NCBI RefSeq assembly: GCF_018119405.1 | Contig: NZ_JAGPWC010000012.1 | Coordinates: 1 to 64,000 of the forward strand | Source of the DNA: Massilia sp. ST3 | Lineage (GTDB): Bacteria; Pseudomonadota; Gammaproteobacteria; Burkholderiales; Burkholderiaceae_D | Direction of reading: 5' to 3' | DNA: 64,000 bases | Shown: piece after piece, positions 9,047-18,271 of the stretch | How positions within the stretch are numbered: position 1 is the stretch's first letter | How the letters are laid out: every line of letters begins with the position of its first letter | Made by a program: the position numbers and the translations under genes | Notes under the pieces: generated by a model | Databases searched by the model: none | What the model was told of the DNA's origin: nothing | What the model saw: the letters and a program-made list of their open reading frames with translations, nothing else

Positions 9047-10177
9047 TCATCCACGCGCTCGCCAGTCCAACTGCAGATCCTGCTCGGCCAGTCGGGTAGC
9101 GCCCGTTCCGAACTGGCGTCCGTCACGGTTCAGTGTCGCCATTAGCCACCATACTCCGGGCTCAGGCGCAGTGTTCGCACGAAGCCGTTGGATTTGGATG
9201 GGTGTCATGACTAAGCTGCTGAGCCTGCCAGCCTCGAAGGTCGGAAAGTACATTAAAGCCAGGTCGCCACGAAACTCTTCATGGCCGCCGATCCCTTCGT
9301 AATCATTGAGGAAATCGCCGCAGCCGTACAAAATGGGTTTGTCGCGATAAACCTCGATGCCTTTCACATGGTGCGACGAGTGCCCGTACACCACGTCGAC
9401 TTCGGCGAACTCAATCAAGCCGTGCGCAAATTCCCGCTGTTGCGCAGGGATGCCGAAACCCCAGTTCCCGCCCCAGTGAAAGGACGCCACCATCAGGTCT
9501 TCCGGCCGTTTCGCGGCGCGCACCTGGCCTGCGACGGCTTGCAGCTCGCTGGCATTCAGCCCGGCCAGGAGATTCACGCCAGGCCGGGAAGGGCCCGCCC
9601 TCCATGCCGGCGGCACGCCGCTGTCTTCGGTGGCCCAGGCGAACACCAGTACCCGGCCTTTTCCCGGCACATCCAGCACCGCGGGTGCGGCCGCCTCATC
9701 CATGTCGCGTCCGGCGCCCGCGGTGGCGATGCCGGCGCGATGCAGCGTGTCGAGGGTCTCCTTCAGGCCCTGGTAGCCCCAGTCCAGCACGTGGTTATTG
9801 GCGAGTACGCAGCAATCGATGCCGGCGGCGGCAAGGCAGGGGAGGTTGGCGGGATGCATGCGGTAATGGATGCCCTTGCCGGCCCATGCATGATCGCTGG
9901 TGGTCACCGCGGTTTCCAGGTTGACGATGCGCAGGTCCGGCGCCGCGCGCCGTAGGCCATCCAGCGCAGCGCCCCAGATGGTGGCGAAGCCGACCGGACG
10001 TGGAATCGGGCCGTGCTTCGCTTCCGCCAGCTTCACGTAGGCGCGCGCCGTATGCACGCAGGCTTCATGCAGTCCCGGCTTGCCAGGATGGGGAAGGATC
10101 TGGTCGATGCCGCGGCCGGTCATCACGTCGCCGCATAAGAACAAGGTGACGCCGCCTGGCGCCGCTGGCGTTTGCAT
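9047..10177 (-). CDS. CapA/PgsA-family metallophosphatase-like protein
   Basis: A 376-residue member of the CapA (poly-gamma-glutamate synthesis, YwtB) group, which has a calcineurin-like fold. Motifs seen: LFLCGDVMTGRG at the N-terminus, NLETAVT, LANNHVLDWG, SFHWGGNWG and YGHSSHHVKGIE, which supply the metal ligands of the family. No signal peptide or membrane anchor is evident, unlike Gram-positive CapA. The chosen ATG has AGGAG seven bases upstream; longer forms do not. It follows the three Tad-like genes with 59 bp between, probably in the same operon. No capB or capC is in the window, so a polyglutamate role is unproven; related proteins without cap partners are common. Confidence 0.82.
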   Translation of the reverse strand: MQTPAAPGGVTLFLCGDVMTGRGIDQILPHPGKPGLHEACVHTARAYVKLAEAKHGPIPRPVGFATIWGAALDGLRRAAPDLRIVNLETAVTTSDHAWAGKGIHYRMHPANLPCLAAAGIDCCVLANNHVLDWGYQGLKETLDTLHRAGIATAGAGRDMDEAAAPAVLDVPGKGRVLVFAWATEDSGVPPAWRAGPSRPGVNLLAGLNASELQAVAGQVRAAKRPEDLMVASFHWGGNWGFGIPAQQREFAHGLIEFAEVDVVYGHSSHHVKGIEVYRDKPILYGCGDFLNDYEGIGGHEEFRGDLALMYFPTFEAGRLSSLVMTPIQIQRLRANTAPEPGVWWLMATLNRDGRQFGTGATRLAEQDLQLDWRARG

Positions 10178-10236
10178 GAGCGTGCTCCTGCGCGGGAATG
10201 CTCTCAGCATAGGCCCTCCCGGAGCGAAATCCATCG

Positions 10237-10848
10237 CTACAGGCAGGGCGTTCCTTCAGGCTGCGAACCCAGCGACTCCACCATGGTGATCGTGGTGGCC
10301 TTGGGCAGACCGACCGGCAGGGCGACGAAAGGCACCATCGACAGGTAATCGACCGGGTTGCATGCGATCTCCTCATTGTTTTCGCACACTTGCACCCGCA
10401 CGAAGCGGATGCAGTTGGCGGCATTCGGATTCAGCAGGCATACCCTGCGGTTCTCGCGCGGACAGGTGGGCAGCAAGGCCGTGGGAATCGGGGTGAGCAG
10501 CGGCGCCGCACCGCCATTCGAGGGCAGCGCCAGGTAATCGATGCGGATGTTGCGGTCGGTGACGGGCGCGCCGAAGATCAGGTAGCCGGGCGAATCGCGG
10601 AACACCGCCTTCTGGCGAATGCGGTCGAGGGCCCCCGTGTCGCGGTGGCTGACGAACGACGCGGCGGCGGCGGCCCGGCGCGTCGATTCCTGCAACGTGT
10701 TGACGATGTACATCATGCGGGCGATCTCGATCACACCGAACACGAACAGCAGGAAGACGCCCGCCAGCAGGGCGACCTCGACCGCGGCCACGCCCGACTC
10801 GCGGGTCCTGGGCCGCCAGGGCCGCGCTTGCCTGTCAGCCCCCGACAT
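10237..10848 (-). CDS. TadE-like pseudopilin (first of two)
   Basis: A 203-residue protein with the TadE pattern: a short basic N-terminus, the GVAAVEVALLAGVFLLFVFG prepilin-like hydrophobic helix starting near residue 19, with Glu24 at the usual pilin position, and a secreted C-terminal domain with several cysteines. TadE-type proteins are minor pseudopilins of Flp/Tad pili or stand-alone surface proteins. The start overlaps the end of the upstream TadE-like gene by 14 bases. No TadA ATPase, secretin or TadB/C platform gene is in the window. Confidence 0.85.
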   Translation of the reverse strand: MSGADRQARPWRPRTRESGVAAVEVALLAGVFLLFVFGVIEIARMMYIVNTLQESTRRAAAAASFVSHRDTGALDRIRQKAVFRDSPGYLIFGAPVTDRNIRIDYLALPSNGGAAPLLTPIPTALLPTCPRENRRVCLLNPNAANCIRFVRVQVCENNEEIACNPVDYLSMVPFVALPVGLPKATTITMVESLGSQPEGTPCL

Positions 10849-11299
10849 AGTTCATCTCGTAGGTCACGTTGATCGGAATGCCGTAGCGGCCCGTGTCGGC
10901 GAAGCCGAGGATGTCGAAGAAGCCCATGCGCACCGTGACGCTGACGGTCTCCGGCAAGGCCAGGTTCCGGTAGCCGCTGCAGGGTTCGTCGCCGCAGGTG
11001 ACGATGATGGTGGGCGTGGACTGGTCGGACACGATCTCCTCGAGCTCGGCGCGCGCGATCTGGGTCGCCACCCCGGTGGCCCAGGATGCCAGCGTGGCCT
11101 CGCGCATCTCCTGTTCGGAGATGGTCGACAGGTAGCGCGCCGCATCCTGGGCGGCCTTCTGGGCGACCGTGTAATGCCAGAGGAAGCGGCTGATAAACAG
11201 GGGCATCATCAGCATGATGAACAGGATGGGCAGGATCAATGCGAGTTCGACCGCGGCGGCGCCGCGTTGCCGGGAGGGCTTCGAATGGAAGATCTTCAT
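10835..11299 (-). CDS. TadE-like pseudopilin (second)
   Basis: 154 residues with RGAAAVELALILPILFIMLM as the N-terminal pseudopilin helix (Glu18), followed by a small extracytoplasmic domain with one CGDEPC cysteine pair. Its ATG overlaps the stop of the tadG-like gene as ATGA, so translation is coupled. The much longer open frame upstream of this ATG is antisense noise within tadG. Confidence 0.85.
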   Translation of the reverse strand: MKIFHSKPSRQRGAAAVELALILPILFIMLMMPLFISRFLWHYTVAQKAAQDAARYLSTISEQEMREATLASWATGVATQIARAELEEIVSDQSTPTIIVTCGDEPCSGYRNLALPETVSVTVRMGFFDILGFADTGRYGIPINVTYEMNYVGG

Positions 11300-12795
11300 G
11301 GGTAGAGGATGACTTGGCCTGGGATCGTGGATTCGTGTGCGATGCCGGCGAACTCCGCGAATACGCTGCTCGAGGTTGCCGGCGAGGTCATGAAGAATTT
11401 GCCGATCGCCACGGCGGTGGCGCCCACGTTGGTGCCCGGCGCCACCGGGCAGCTGAGCAGGGGCACATGCAGCAGGCGCCGGTTGATGCGGGCGGTGGGC
11501 AGGTGCTCGCCCGAGGGCGCCCGGTAATTGTTGCCGAAGGTCGAAAAGTAGGGCGTCTTGGATGGGAAGCTCGTGGCGGCGGGCCCCGAGGCATACAGCT
11601 TGGGCCAGTCCGAAGGCGCGAAGCGCGGATAGCCGTCGGCCGGTTCGGGCACGCCTTCCGTATAGCCCGAGAACTTGACGGCCCGCGCGTACGCCCATAG
11701 CGGCCCGTACATCGTGGCGTCGAGACCGGAAGGCGGCGAGACCGGGTCGACAATCGTCTGCAGGCGGTTGCCGGAGGGGTGGCCCGCCGCGCTGTTCATG
11801 GCAGGCCGCGGCGTCATCCACGTGACCCCGTTACCCGTATCGTGGGTATAGGCCTTGACGTTGAAGTCCGGGGGCGCGCCCCCAGGATCGCACACGGCGC
11901 CGTCATACTGGTCGAAGCGCGAGTTGAGCTGGCGGTACAGCGAGCCGATCGGAAAGGGCGAGCTCACCCGGATCGGGCCGCCGGTGACCCGCGGAATCCA
12001 CATGCGGCCGGCACACACGAAGGGCGACACCGTGCCGGCGCTGGTATTGCCGGCCGCGCCCAGCCCTCCGGGCGGCGAGACCGGATCGACCACGTAATGC
12101 ACGGGTGCGATGCCGTTCGGGTTCAATTGCATCAGGTCGTAGGTGACGCCGCGCCGGAATCCGTATTCCACCAGCTCGTCCGAGCTGGAGGTGTTGGCGC
12201 GGGCCGCACCCGGCAGCGGGGACATCGCGCAAATGGCGAGCGGGTCGACGTTGATGGCCGAGCGGCCGGCGATCGCGACCTCGCTGATGACGACCGGCGC
12301 GTCGGACCCGGTCAGGATGGGCATCAAGGTGGCCTGGATGGCGCCGAGATCCACGCCCAGCACCGAGGTGTCGACCTTCACGTAGAAACGGGCTGCGGGA
12401 CTGCTCCTCGCGCTGGCCGCATCGACCCAGCCGCCGTCGGCGGACGGCGAGCTGCCGAACCTGATTGCATCGTCGGTCCAGGGCACCGCGATCCCGTACT
12501 TGAACTTGATGCGGCGCGCGGCGTCCCCGCCCTTGGCCAGCGCGGCGGTGATGCCGGCCGGCGTTCCGTTCAATTCGCGGGCCGCGGCCAGCGCCACCGT
12601 CTTGGCCAGGCCATGCAGCTCGGCCTTCCGGTTGTAGACCAGGCCCAGGTCGATCGCCAGGCCGCACACCCCCAGCATCACGATGACGGCCGGCACCGCC
12701 ATGACGGCGAAGGCGCCGCGTTCCCGCCTGCGCGGGAGGAGCAGTGACCGCGGGCGCTGTCTGGATGGGGCGCTCCACCTTGAACCAACTCGCAT
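11296..12795 (-). CDS. TadG-like pilus assembly protein
   Basis: 499 residues. A basic start is followed by RERGAFAVMAVPAVIVMLGV, the TadG N-terminal membrane segment, and then a large exported domain. TadG proteins are anchored in the inner membrane and act in Flp pilus assembly. The exported part holds an internal direct repeat (VDPVSPPGGL and VDPVSPPSGL, about 120 residues apart). I start at the second ATG because GAGGGG lies at proper distance before it. It is the first gene of a four-gene run with two TadE-like genes and the CapA-like gene. Confidence 0.8.
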   Translation of the reverse strand: MRVGSRWSAPSRQRPRSLLLPRRRERGAFAVMAVPAVIVMLGVCGLAIDLGLVYNRKAELHGLAKTVALAAARELNGTPAGITAALAKGGDAARRIKFKYGIAVPWTDDAIRFGSSPSADGGWVDAASARSSPAARFYVKVDTSVLGVDLGAIQATLMPILTGSDAPVVISEVAIAGRSAINVDPLAICAMSPLPGAARANTSSSDELVEYGFRRGVTYDLMQLNPNGIAPVHYVVDPVSPPGGLGAAGNTSAGTVSPFVCAGRMWIPRVTGGPIRVSSPFPIGSLYRQLNSRFDQYDGAVCDPGGAPPDFNVKAYTHDTGNGVTWMTPRPAMNSAAGHPSGNRLQTIVDPVSPPSGLDATMYGPLWAYARAVKFSGYTEGVPEPADGYPRFAPSDWPKLYASGPAATSFPSKTPYFSTFGNNYRAPSGEHLPTARINRRLLHVPLLSCPVAPGTNVGATAVAIGKFFMTSPATSSSVFAEFAGIAHESTIPGQVILYP

Positions 12796-13010
12796 TCTTT
12801 TTCCCCTCTGCATTGCCGGGCCGGCGTCGGAACCGTCCCCAGGCCATTCTAGGAAAAGATGTAAGCGAGACCTTGATTACCAACAATGCGATAAACGGAG
12901 GCGCCGTTCATGGCGAGAATATTTGCAACAGGAGGGATGTTTTTCCAGACTGAAAAGACGAGCTGCGCCAAGTGCTTGATCCGATGGTGTTTTCTTAGAG
13001 TATTGGCAAC

Positions 13011-13026
13011 AGGCATGGTTGTTGCT
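13011..13026 (+). promoter_or_regulatory. Sigma-54 (RpoN) promoter candidate for the PEP-CTERM gene
   Basis: AGGCATG-N4-TTGCT fits the -24/-12 consensus TGGCACG-N4-TTGCW at ten of twelve positions, with the essential GG and GC exactly ten bases apart. It lies 55 bp before the PEP-CTERM ATG. PEP-CTERM genes in betaproteobacteria are known to be under RpoN with the PrsK/PrsR pair, which supports the call. The rest of the 285 bp gap before the gene shows nothing else. Confidence 0.6.
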
Positions 13027-13080
13027 GATAGCCATGGGTCGTATCAAAAATCATAATATTTCCAAACTAGCGGATTTCCC

Positions 13081-13647
13081 ATGAAAAAGATCCTTTTCGC
13101 ACTTGCCTTTAGCGCCGCTTGCGCCGCCCAGGCCGCACCGATCGCCTACCAGGTCAAGCGCAGTATCGGCACCGGATCGGTCGTCGGCAGCCTGACGACC
13201 GACGGCACCATCGGCGTCCTCGCCTCCAGCAACATTCTTTCCTGGAGCTTCACCCTCGACGACGGCATCGGCGCGGGCCCGCTGCAGATCACCAAGGGCG
13301 TCAACGCCAACCTGCTGCTCACCGGCGGCCTGCTGTCGGGCGATGCGGATTCGCTTGATTTCAATTTCGGTGCTGCGGGCGGCTTTGCCCTGTTCCAGAG
13401 TCCGAATCCGGGCAGCGGCAAGGACTGGTGGTGCCTGGAAGGCGTGAACAGCGGCTGCGCCGGCATGGGCGTCGGCGAAACCATGAACCGCACCAATGGC
13501 GCGCGTTATACCGCCTACAATTCCGTGGTGGCGATCGGCGTCGTGGAAACCAGCCAGGACGTGCCGGAACCCGGCTCGCTGGCGCTGGTCGGCCTGGCCC
13601 TCGCGGCGCTCGGCGGCGCCCGCGCCCGTTCGGCCAAGCGCGGCTGA
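13081..13647 (+). CDS. PEP-CTERM sorting-domain surface protein
   Basis: 188 residues: a signal peptide (MKKILFALAFSAACAAQAA), a beta-rich secreted domain with one Cys pair (WCLEGVNSGC), and the C-terminal tripartite sorting signal VPEP, a hydrophobic helix, then an Arg-rich tail. Exosortase is expected to cut at PEP and release the protein to the surface or exopolysaccharide matrix. The exosortase gene is not in this window. The secreted domain is not one I recognise. A sigma-54-like promoter lies upstream. Confidence 0.9.
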   Translation: MKKILFALAFSAACAAQAAPIAYQVKRSIGTGSVVGSLTTDGTIGVLASSNILSWSFTLDDGIGAGPLQITKGVNANLLLTGGLLSGDADSLDFNFGAAGGFALFQSPNPGSGKDWWCLEGVNSGCAGMGVGETMNRTNGARYTAYNSVVAIGVVETSQDVPEPGSLALVGLALAALGGARARSAKRG

Positions 13648-13718
13648 CCGGCCAAGTTCCCGCCAGGAGCGGCACGCCGCCCGGCGCGACCGCAAAGGAT
13701 CCCGGCCTGGGCGCCGGG

Positions 13719-15008
13719 CTAGAGCGCGAATCCTCCGGCGGCCTGGGTGAACTGGTTGATCCCGGCCGTCATCGCCGTGATCATCGCGCGTTCCGCCTGC
13801 GACAGCTGCGGATGCCAGATGTCGAAGATCAGGACCACGCGCAGCTGCCCGCTGTCGTTCCAGGCCTCGTGCTCGATGGTGTCGTCGAAGACCCAGGCCT
13901 TGCCCACCTCCCATTCGCGCGTGTCGTTGCCGACCCGGAAGCCGCAGCCCGGCGGAACGATCAGGGGCAGGTGGGTGACCAGGCGCACGTTGCTCACGCC
14001 CGTATGCGGCGGAATCCGGGTCTTGGGCTTCAGTACCGAGAACATGGCGCTCGGCGTACGTCCCGGCTGGTCGGGCTGGGGGGCGCCGCGCAGGGCCGCC
14101 ATGGTGCGCGGGCAGCGCGCGGCATTCTCTTCGACCGGTGCGCCATTGTCGATCAGGCGGAAGGCGCTCCAGCTGAGCGACTTGTTCAGCTCGGCCCACT
14201 GGTTGAGCGGCTGGTCTTCGGAATAATTGATGTAGGGCGTGAAGCCTTGTTCCGCCGCCAGCACCGCGAGGAATTCCTCGCGGATGGCGACGGTCGACGC
14301 TTCCAGCGCGTCCAGCCAGGGAAACTCGCTGCGCGGGAAGAAGCTGGTCGGCAGCAGGCCCTGGTAGTGGAACAGGGCGGGCTGGGAGTCGTAGCGCCGC
14401 TTGCGGCCGGTCATGATGTCGACCGACTCGCGGAAGCGCGCCAGGTTTTCGCCTTGCAGCTCGCGCAGGTAGGGCGCCAGGAAGCTGTCCAGGTGGGCGC
14501 CGAAGTCGCGGTTGTAGGCATCGTGCCAGTCCAGCGCTTCGCGCACCACCGGCTGCAGGTCCGGCGGCAGGGTGTGCAGCGGCGGCGCCACCGCCGCCAC
14601 CGCGGCGCAGGCGCCGGCCGCGGCCTGGCGCCGGCCCTGGCGGATGTACAGGCGGCTGCGCAGCACCAGCGCCACCAGGTCGTAAGGGTCGACCGTGAGC
14701 GCGCCGCGCAGGGCCGCTTCCTCGCCGTCCTCGTCCTTCTGCGCCAGGCAGACCACGGACAGGTTGAGCCATTGCTGCTTGTCGCGGCCGTCGACTTCGA
14801 CCAGGCGCTGGAGCAGGGCGCGCGCCCGGTCCAGGCGCCCGGCACTGAAAGCCTCGTGCGACAGCGAACGCAGAGCGCGCGGATGGTCCGGCGCACGCGC
14901 CAGGAGCGCTTCCCAGCATTGCACCGCGCGCCGCATGTCCCCGCGCGCGTCCGCCTGCAGCGCCTGCTGTTCGAGCGCCGCGATTTCCTTGATGTCTGCC
15001 GTCTGCAT
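13719..15008 (-). CDS. Aspartyl/asparaginyl beta-hydroxylase-family protein with TPR-like N-terminus
   Basis: 429 residues. The first ~190 are helical and repeat-like (a TPR pattern such as ARAPDHPRALRSLSHEAFSAGR). The C-terminal half is the double-stranded beta-helix of Fe(II)/2-oxoglutarate Asp/Asn beta-hydroxylases: IPPHTGVSNVRLVTHLPL with the first iron His and the 2OG-region Arg, then GKAWVFDDTIEHEAWN with the second His. The known members hydroxylate Asp/Asn side chains or modify lipid A (LpxO); the substrate here is unknown. No membrane helix is seen, unlike LpxO. AGGGG precedes the ATG. Confidence 0.85.
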   Translation of the reverse strand: MQTADIKEIAALEQQALQADARGDMRRAVQCWEALLARAPDHPRALRSLSHEAFSAGRLDRARALLQRLVEVDGRDKQQWLNLSVVCLAQKDEDGEEAALRGALTVDPYDLVALVLRSRLYIRQGRRQAAAGACAAVAAVAPPLHTLPPDLQPVVREALDWHDAYNRDFGAHLDSFLAPYLRELQGENLARFRESVDIMTGRKRRYDSQPALFHYQGLLPTSFFPRSEFPWLDALEASTVAIREEFLAVLAAEQGFTPYINYSEDQPLNQWAELNKSLSWSAFRLIDNGAPVEENAARCPRTMAALRGAPQPDQPGRTPSAMFSVLKPKTRIPPHTGVSNVRLVTHLPLIVPPGCGFRVGNDTREWEVGKAWVFDDTIEHEAWNDSGQLRVVLIFDIWHPQLSQAERAMITAMTAGINQFTQAAGGFAL

Positions 15009-15172
15009 GAGCCCCTGCCTCTTATCAGTATGTACTGTGGATTTTGTACATACGTATGCATATTGGCAAGTTATATTTACGCCGGGCCATCCTTCCGGGT
15101 GGCCGGAGACCACACCTTCGTGTCTGTCCGGCGCGCACAAAAGCGCCTACCATGTGCGCGGCTCACTTCACA

Positions 15173-15631
15173 ATGGATGACACCATGGCGGTCCACCATG
15201 ACGCTTCCCCACAACGGATTTTCCTGCAAGCTGGGCCGGCCGGCACCGCGCTGGTCGTCCGGCTATGCCTGCTGTTGCTGTGCGCGGCCTACTTGCAGGG
15301 CGGCCTCGAGAAGGCGCTCGATTTTCCGGCCGCGGTGGCCGAGATGGCGCATTTCGGGCTGCGTCCCGCGGCGCCGGTGGCGCTGCTGACGATCGCCGGG
15401 GAGCTGGGGGCCTCGGTGCTGGTGGTGGGCGGCTGGTGGCGCTGGGCCGGGGCGGCCTGGCTGGCGCTGTTCACGCTGGCCGCGAACGGGGTGGCCAACC
15501 GCTGGTGGGAACTGGCGGGACCGGCGCGCCGGATGGCGGAGAACGGTTTCTACGAACACCTCGGCCTCGCGGGCGCCTTCCTGCTGGTGGCCTGGCTCGA
15601 CCTGCAGGCGTGGCGCCGGCCGCGTGTCTGA
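15173..15631 (+). CDS. DoxX-family small integral membrane protein
   Basis: 152 residues with four hydrophobic segments. The first contains LCLLLLCAAYLQGGLEKALD, and GGLEK is the motif typical of DoxX/DoxD proteins. Function in the family is loose (redox-linked membrane proteins, often near oxidoreductases). Start choice is uncertain: ATG at 15173 or 15185, neither with a strong ribosome-binding site. It ends five bases before the convergent NTF2-like gene. Confidence 0.75.
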   Translation: MDDTMAVHHDASPQRIFLQAGPAGTALVVRLCLLLLCAAYLQGGLEKALDFPAAVAEMAHFGLRPAAPVALLTIAGELGASVLVVGGWWRWAGAAWLALFTLAANGVANRWWELAGPARRMAENGFYEHLGLAGAFLLVAWLDLQAWRRPRV

Positions 15632-15636
15632 AGGGC

Positions 15637-16152
15637 TTACTGCAGCGGCAACGCGCGCTTGTCCGGCGCCGTTCCGGCCGGACGGATCTCGGTGCTCTGG
15701 TGCAGGGTGTTGCGCCAGCCTTCGGGATACAGGGTCCAGACCCGTACATAGCGGCCGCGGAACTGGCGCACCGTGTCGGTCACCTGCATCCTGGCATGGA
15801 AGCGCCCGGTCACGACCGCGGCCCGGCCGCTGCCGAGCAGGGTGATCTCCATGTCGTCCACGCCGTAGCCCGAAAGCTTGAAGTCGTCGCGCGCGAGCGC
15901 TTGCAGGAATTCGGTCTTGGTGCGCGCCCGGCCATTGCTTTCGACATGGTAGTACTCGCCGCCGATGAGAAGGCGCAGGGTACCGATGTCGCGGTTCGAC
16001 ACCGCGGCCGCGCGCTTGCGTTCGGCGTCGCGGACGGCGCTGCTGTCCAGCGGCGAGGCGGTGGCGGCCACGCCCGCGCGCGCGGCGTCGAAGGCCCGCG
16101 CCGGTGAGCAGGCGAGGGCAGCTGCGAAGAGGAAGAAGGGCAAATGGCGCAT
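15637..16152 (-). CDS. Secreted NTF2-like (DUF4440-type) protein
   Basis: 171 residues with a clear signal peptide (MRHLPFFLFAAALACSPARA). The mature part reads as a SnoaL/NTF2-like cone: ERKRAAAVSNRDIGTLRLLIGGEYYHVESNGRARTKTEFLQAL, then strands ending in YVRVWTLYPEGWRNTLHQST. The pattern 'new row of helices, then a curved sheet' and the closing WR.V..Q.T-like motif fit DUF4440. No catalytic function can be assigned. Divergent from the GGDEF gene. Confidence 0.72.
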   Translation of the reverse strand: MRHLPFFLFAAALACSPARAFDAARAGVAATASPLDSSAVRDAERKRAAAVSNRDIGTLRLLIGGEYYHVESNGRARTKTEFLQALARDDFKLSGYGVDDMEITLLGSGRAAVVTGRFHARMQVTDTVRQFRGRYVRVWTLYPEGWRNTLHQSTEIRPAGTAPDKRALPLQ

Positions 16153-16348
16153 GCGGTACAGGAAGAGTCGTTGTTCTCCCTAGTATATAAATTCTTATGG
16201 GTAAGATTGTAACGAAGTATTGCAGTCCACGTCACAATCCGACATGATCCCGTGCCCGAATGTCGGGATTCATCTGCTACAGTCTGTCTTGTGCAGCGGC
16301 GGCGCCGCTCACCTTCGACCCCTTCGACCATCTTAGCGAGACCAGGCT

Positions 16349-18271
16349 ATGCCAGCAGCTCCTTTGCCGTCCGACGAAGCCGAACGCCTGGCGCTGCTGC
16401 ATGCGCTGTCCCTGCTCGACACGCCGTCCGAGCCCCTGTTCGATCGCGTCACCCGCCTCGCCAGCCAGCTGCTGCAGGTGCCGATCGCGCTGTTCTCCCT
16501 GGTCGACACCGAGCGCCAGTGGTTCAAGTCGCGGGTCGGGCTCGAGGTCGCCGAAACCCCGCGCGAACAAGCCTTTTGCGCCCATGCGATCTGCCAGGGT
16601 CCGCCGTTGGTGGTGAAGGACGCCACCGAGGACGAGCGCTTCCGCAGCAATCCCCTGGTCACAGGTGACCCCAACATCCGCTTCTATGCGGGCGTGCCGA
16701 TCCGCACCAGCGCCGGCCTGGCGATCGGCACCCTGTGCGCGATCGACACCCGCCCGCGCGAGCTGAGCGCGCAGGACCAGGCCGTGCTGAGCGACCTGGC
16801 CGCGATCATCACCGAGGAAATCCGCTACCGCGAGCGGCTGGCGGTGGCGCGCGTCCAGCTCGAACGGACCGGCGCGGTGCTGGGCGCCAGCGAGGCGCGC
16901 TTCCGCTCGGTGTTCGACGCCGCCGTGGTCGGCATCGCCCTGGTGCTGCCCGACGGCACCTGGGTCAGCGTCAACCCGGCCCTGTGCCAGATCCTCGGCT
17001 ACAGCGAAAAGGAGCTGCTGGGCATCCGCTTCCCGGAAGTGACCTACCCGCCCGACCGCGCCGAGGACGCCGAGCTGATCCGGCGCCTGCACGCCGGCGA
17101 GATCGAGCGCTTCACGCGCCAGAAGCGCTATGTGCGCAAGGACGGGAGCCTGGTCTGGATCCAGGTGGACGTCTCGCGCAAGCTGGGGCCGGAGGGCGAG
17201 CACGAGTACAACGTGGCGGTGGTCAAGGACATCGATGCGCAGAAGCGCGCCGAGGAAGAGCTGGCCGCCCTGAACGCCGACCTCGAGCGGCGGGTCGAGG
17301 AGCGCACGCGCGAGCTGCAGGAAGCGATCGGCCGCCAGCGCCAGGCCGAGCAGGAGCTGCGTGCGCGCGAAGTGCAGCTGCGCACCGTGATCGAGAACGC
17401 CAACGACGCCTACATTAGCCTCGACCGCCATGGCCTGGTCACGGCCTGGAACCGCCAGGCCGAGGAAACCTTCGGCTGGAGCGCGGAAGAGGCGCTCGGG
17501 ACCACGCTCGAATGCCTGATCATTCCGCCGGAACTGGCGGGGGCGCACCAGGCCGGCATGCGGCGCTACCTCGAGACCGGCGTGGCGAGCGTGGTCGACC
17601 GGCGCCTGGAGCTGCCCGCCATGCGGCGCGACGGCAGCCGCCTGATGATCGAGCTGCGCATCCGCGCGCTCGACATCGACGGCGAGCCGCTGTTCAGCGC
17701 CTTCCTGCACGACATCACCGAGCGCAAGGAAGCCGAGGCGCGGCGCGAATACGAAAGCCGGCACGACGCGCTGACCGGTTTGCCGAACCGGCGCGCCCTG
17801 ATGGAAGCGCTGCCGGTGGTGCAGTCGCGCGCGGGGCGCAGCGGACGCACCATGGGCCTGCTGTTCATCGACCTGGACGGCTTCAAGGCCGTCAACGACG
17901 AGTTCGGGCACGACGCCGGCGACGCGCTGCTGCGCATCCTGGCCGACCGCCTGCGCGCCGCGGTGCGCAAGACCGACAGCGTGTTCCGCCTGGCGGGCGA
18001 CGAATTCACCGTGCTGCTGGAAGACCTGGGCGACGCCTGGGGCGACGCCCACCGCGTCGGCGCCAAGCTGATCGAGTCGGTCTCGCAGCCGGCGGCCCTG
18101 TGGACCACGCAGGTACAGGTGGGCGCCAGCATCGGCATCGCCCTGTGCCCGCCCGGCGCCGGCGTGGGCCCCGAGGCGCTGATCCGCGAGGCCGACCAGC
18201 GCATGTACGAGGCCAAGCGGGCAGGGCGCGGGCGCATCCGGCCCGAGCTCCCGGCTTCCGGCAGCCCTTGA
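16349..18271 (+). CDS. GAF-PAS-PAS-GGDEF diguanylate cyclase
   Basis: A 640-residue soluble sensor that would make c-di-GMP from two GTP. Order: GAF (about 25-170, with the FCAHAI motif near residue 73), PAS with PAC (180-300), a coiled coil (300-345), a second PAS (345-465) and GGDEF (475-635). The active-site motif is AGDEF (549-553), a common functional variant. The RKTD inhibitory site lies five residues upstream (540-543), so product feedback is expected. The stop codon lies inside the CueR-type promoter of the next gene. A perfect short dyad (CCGACAT ... ATGTCGG, about 16237-16266) lies in the 196 bp upstream gap. Confidence 0.93.
   Translation: MPAAPLPSDEAERLALLHALSLLDTPSEPLFDRVTRLASQLLQVPIALFSLVDTERQWFKSRVGLEVAETPREQAFCAHAICQGPPLVVKDATEDERFRSNPLVTGDPNIRFYAGVPIRTSAGLAIGTLCAIDTRPRELSAQDQAVLSDLAAIITEEIRYRERLAVARVQLERTGAVLGASEARFRSVFDAAVVGIALVLPDGTWVSVNPALCQILGYSEKELLGIRFPEVTYPPDRAEDAELIRRLHAGEIERFTRQKRYVRKDGSLVWIQVDVSRKLGPEGEHEYNVAVVKDIDAQKRAEEELAALNADLERRVEERTRELQEAIGRQRQAEQELRAREVQLRTVIENANDAYISLDRHGLVTAWNRQAEETFGWSAEEALGTTLECLIIPPELAGAHQAGMRRYLETGVASVVDRRLELPAMRRDGSRLMIELRIRALDIDGEPLFSAFLHDITERKEAEARREYESRHDALTGLPNRRALMEALPVVQSRAGRSGRTMGLLFIDLDGFKAVNDEFGHDAGDALLRILADRLRAAVRKTDSVFRLAGDEFTVLLEDLGDAWGDAHRVGAKLIESVSQPAALWTTQVQVGASIGIALCPPGAGVGPEALIREADQRMYEAKRAGRGRIRPELPASGSP

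Noticed and set aside
9047-10177. Reading the CapA-like gene as part of a poly-gamma-glutamate capsule locus
   Set aside because: No capB, capC or capE gene is present; the neighbours are Tad-like genes.
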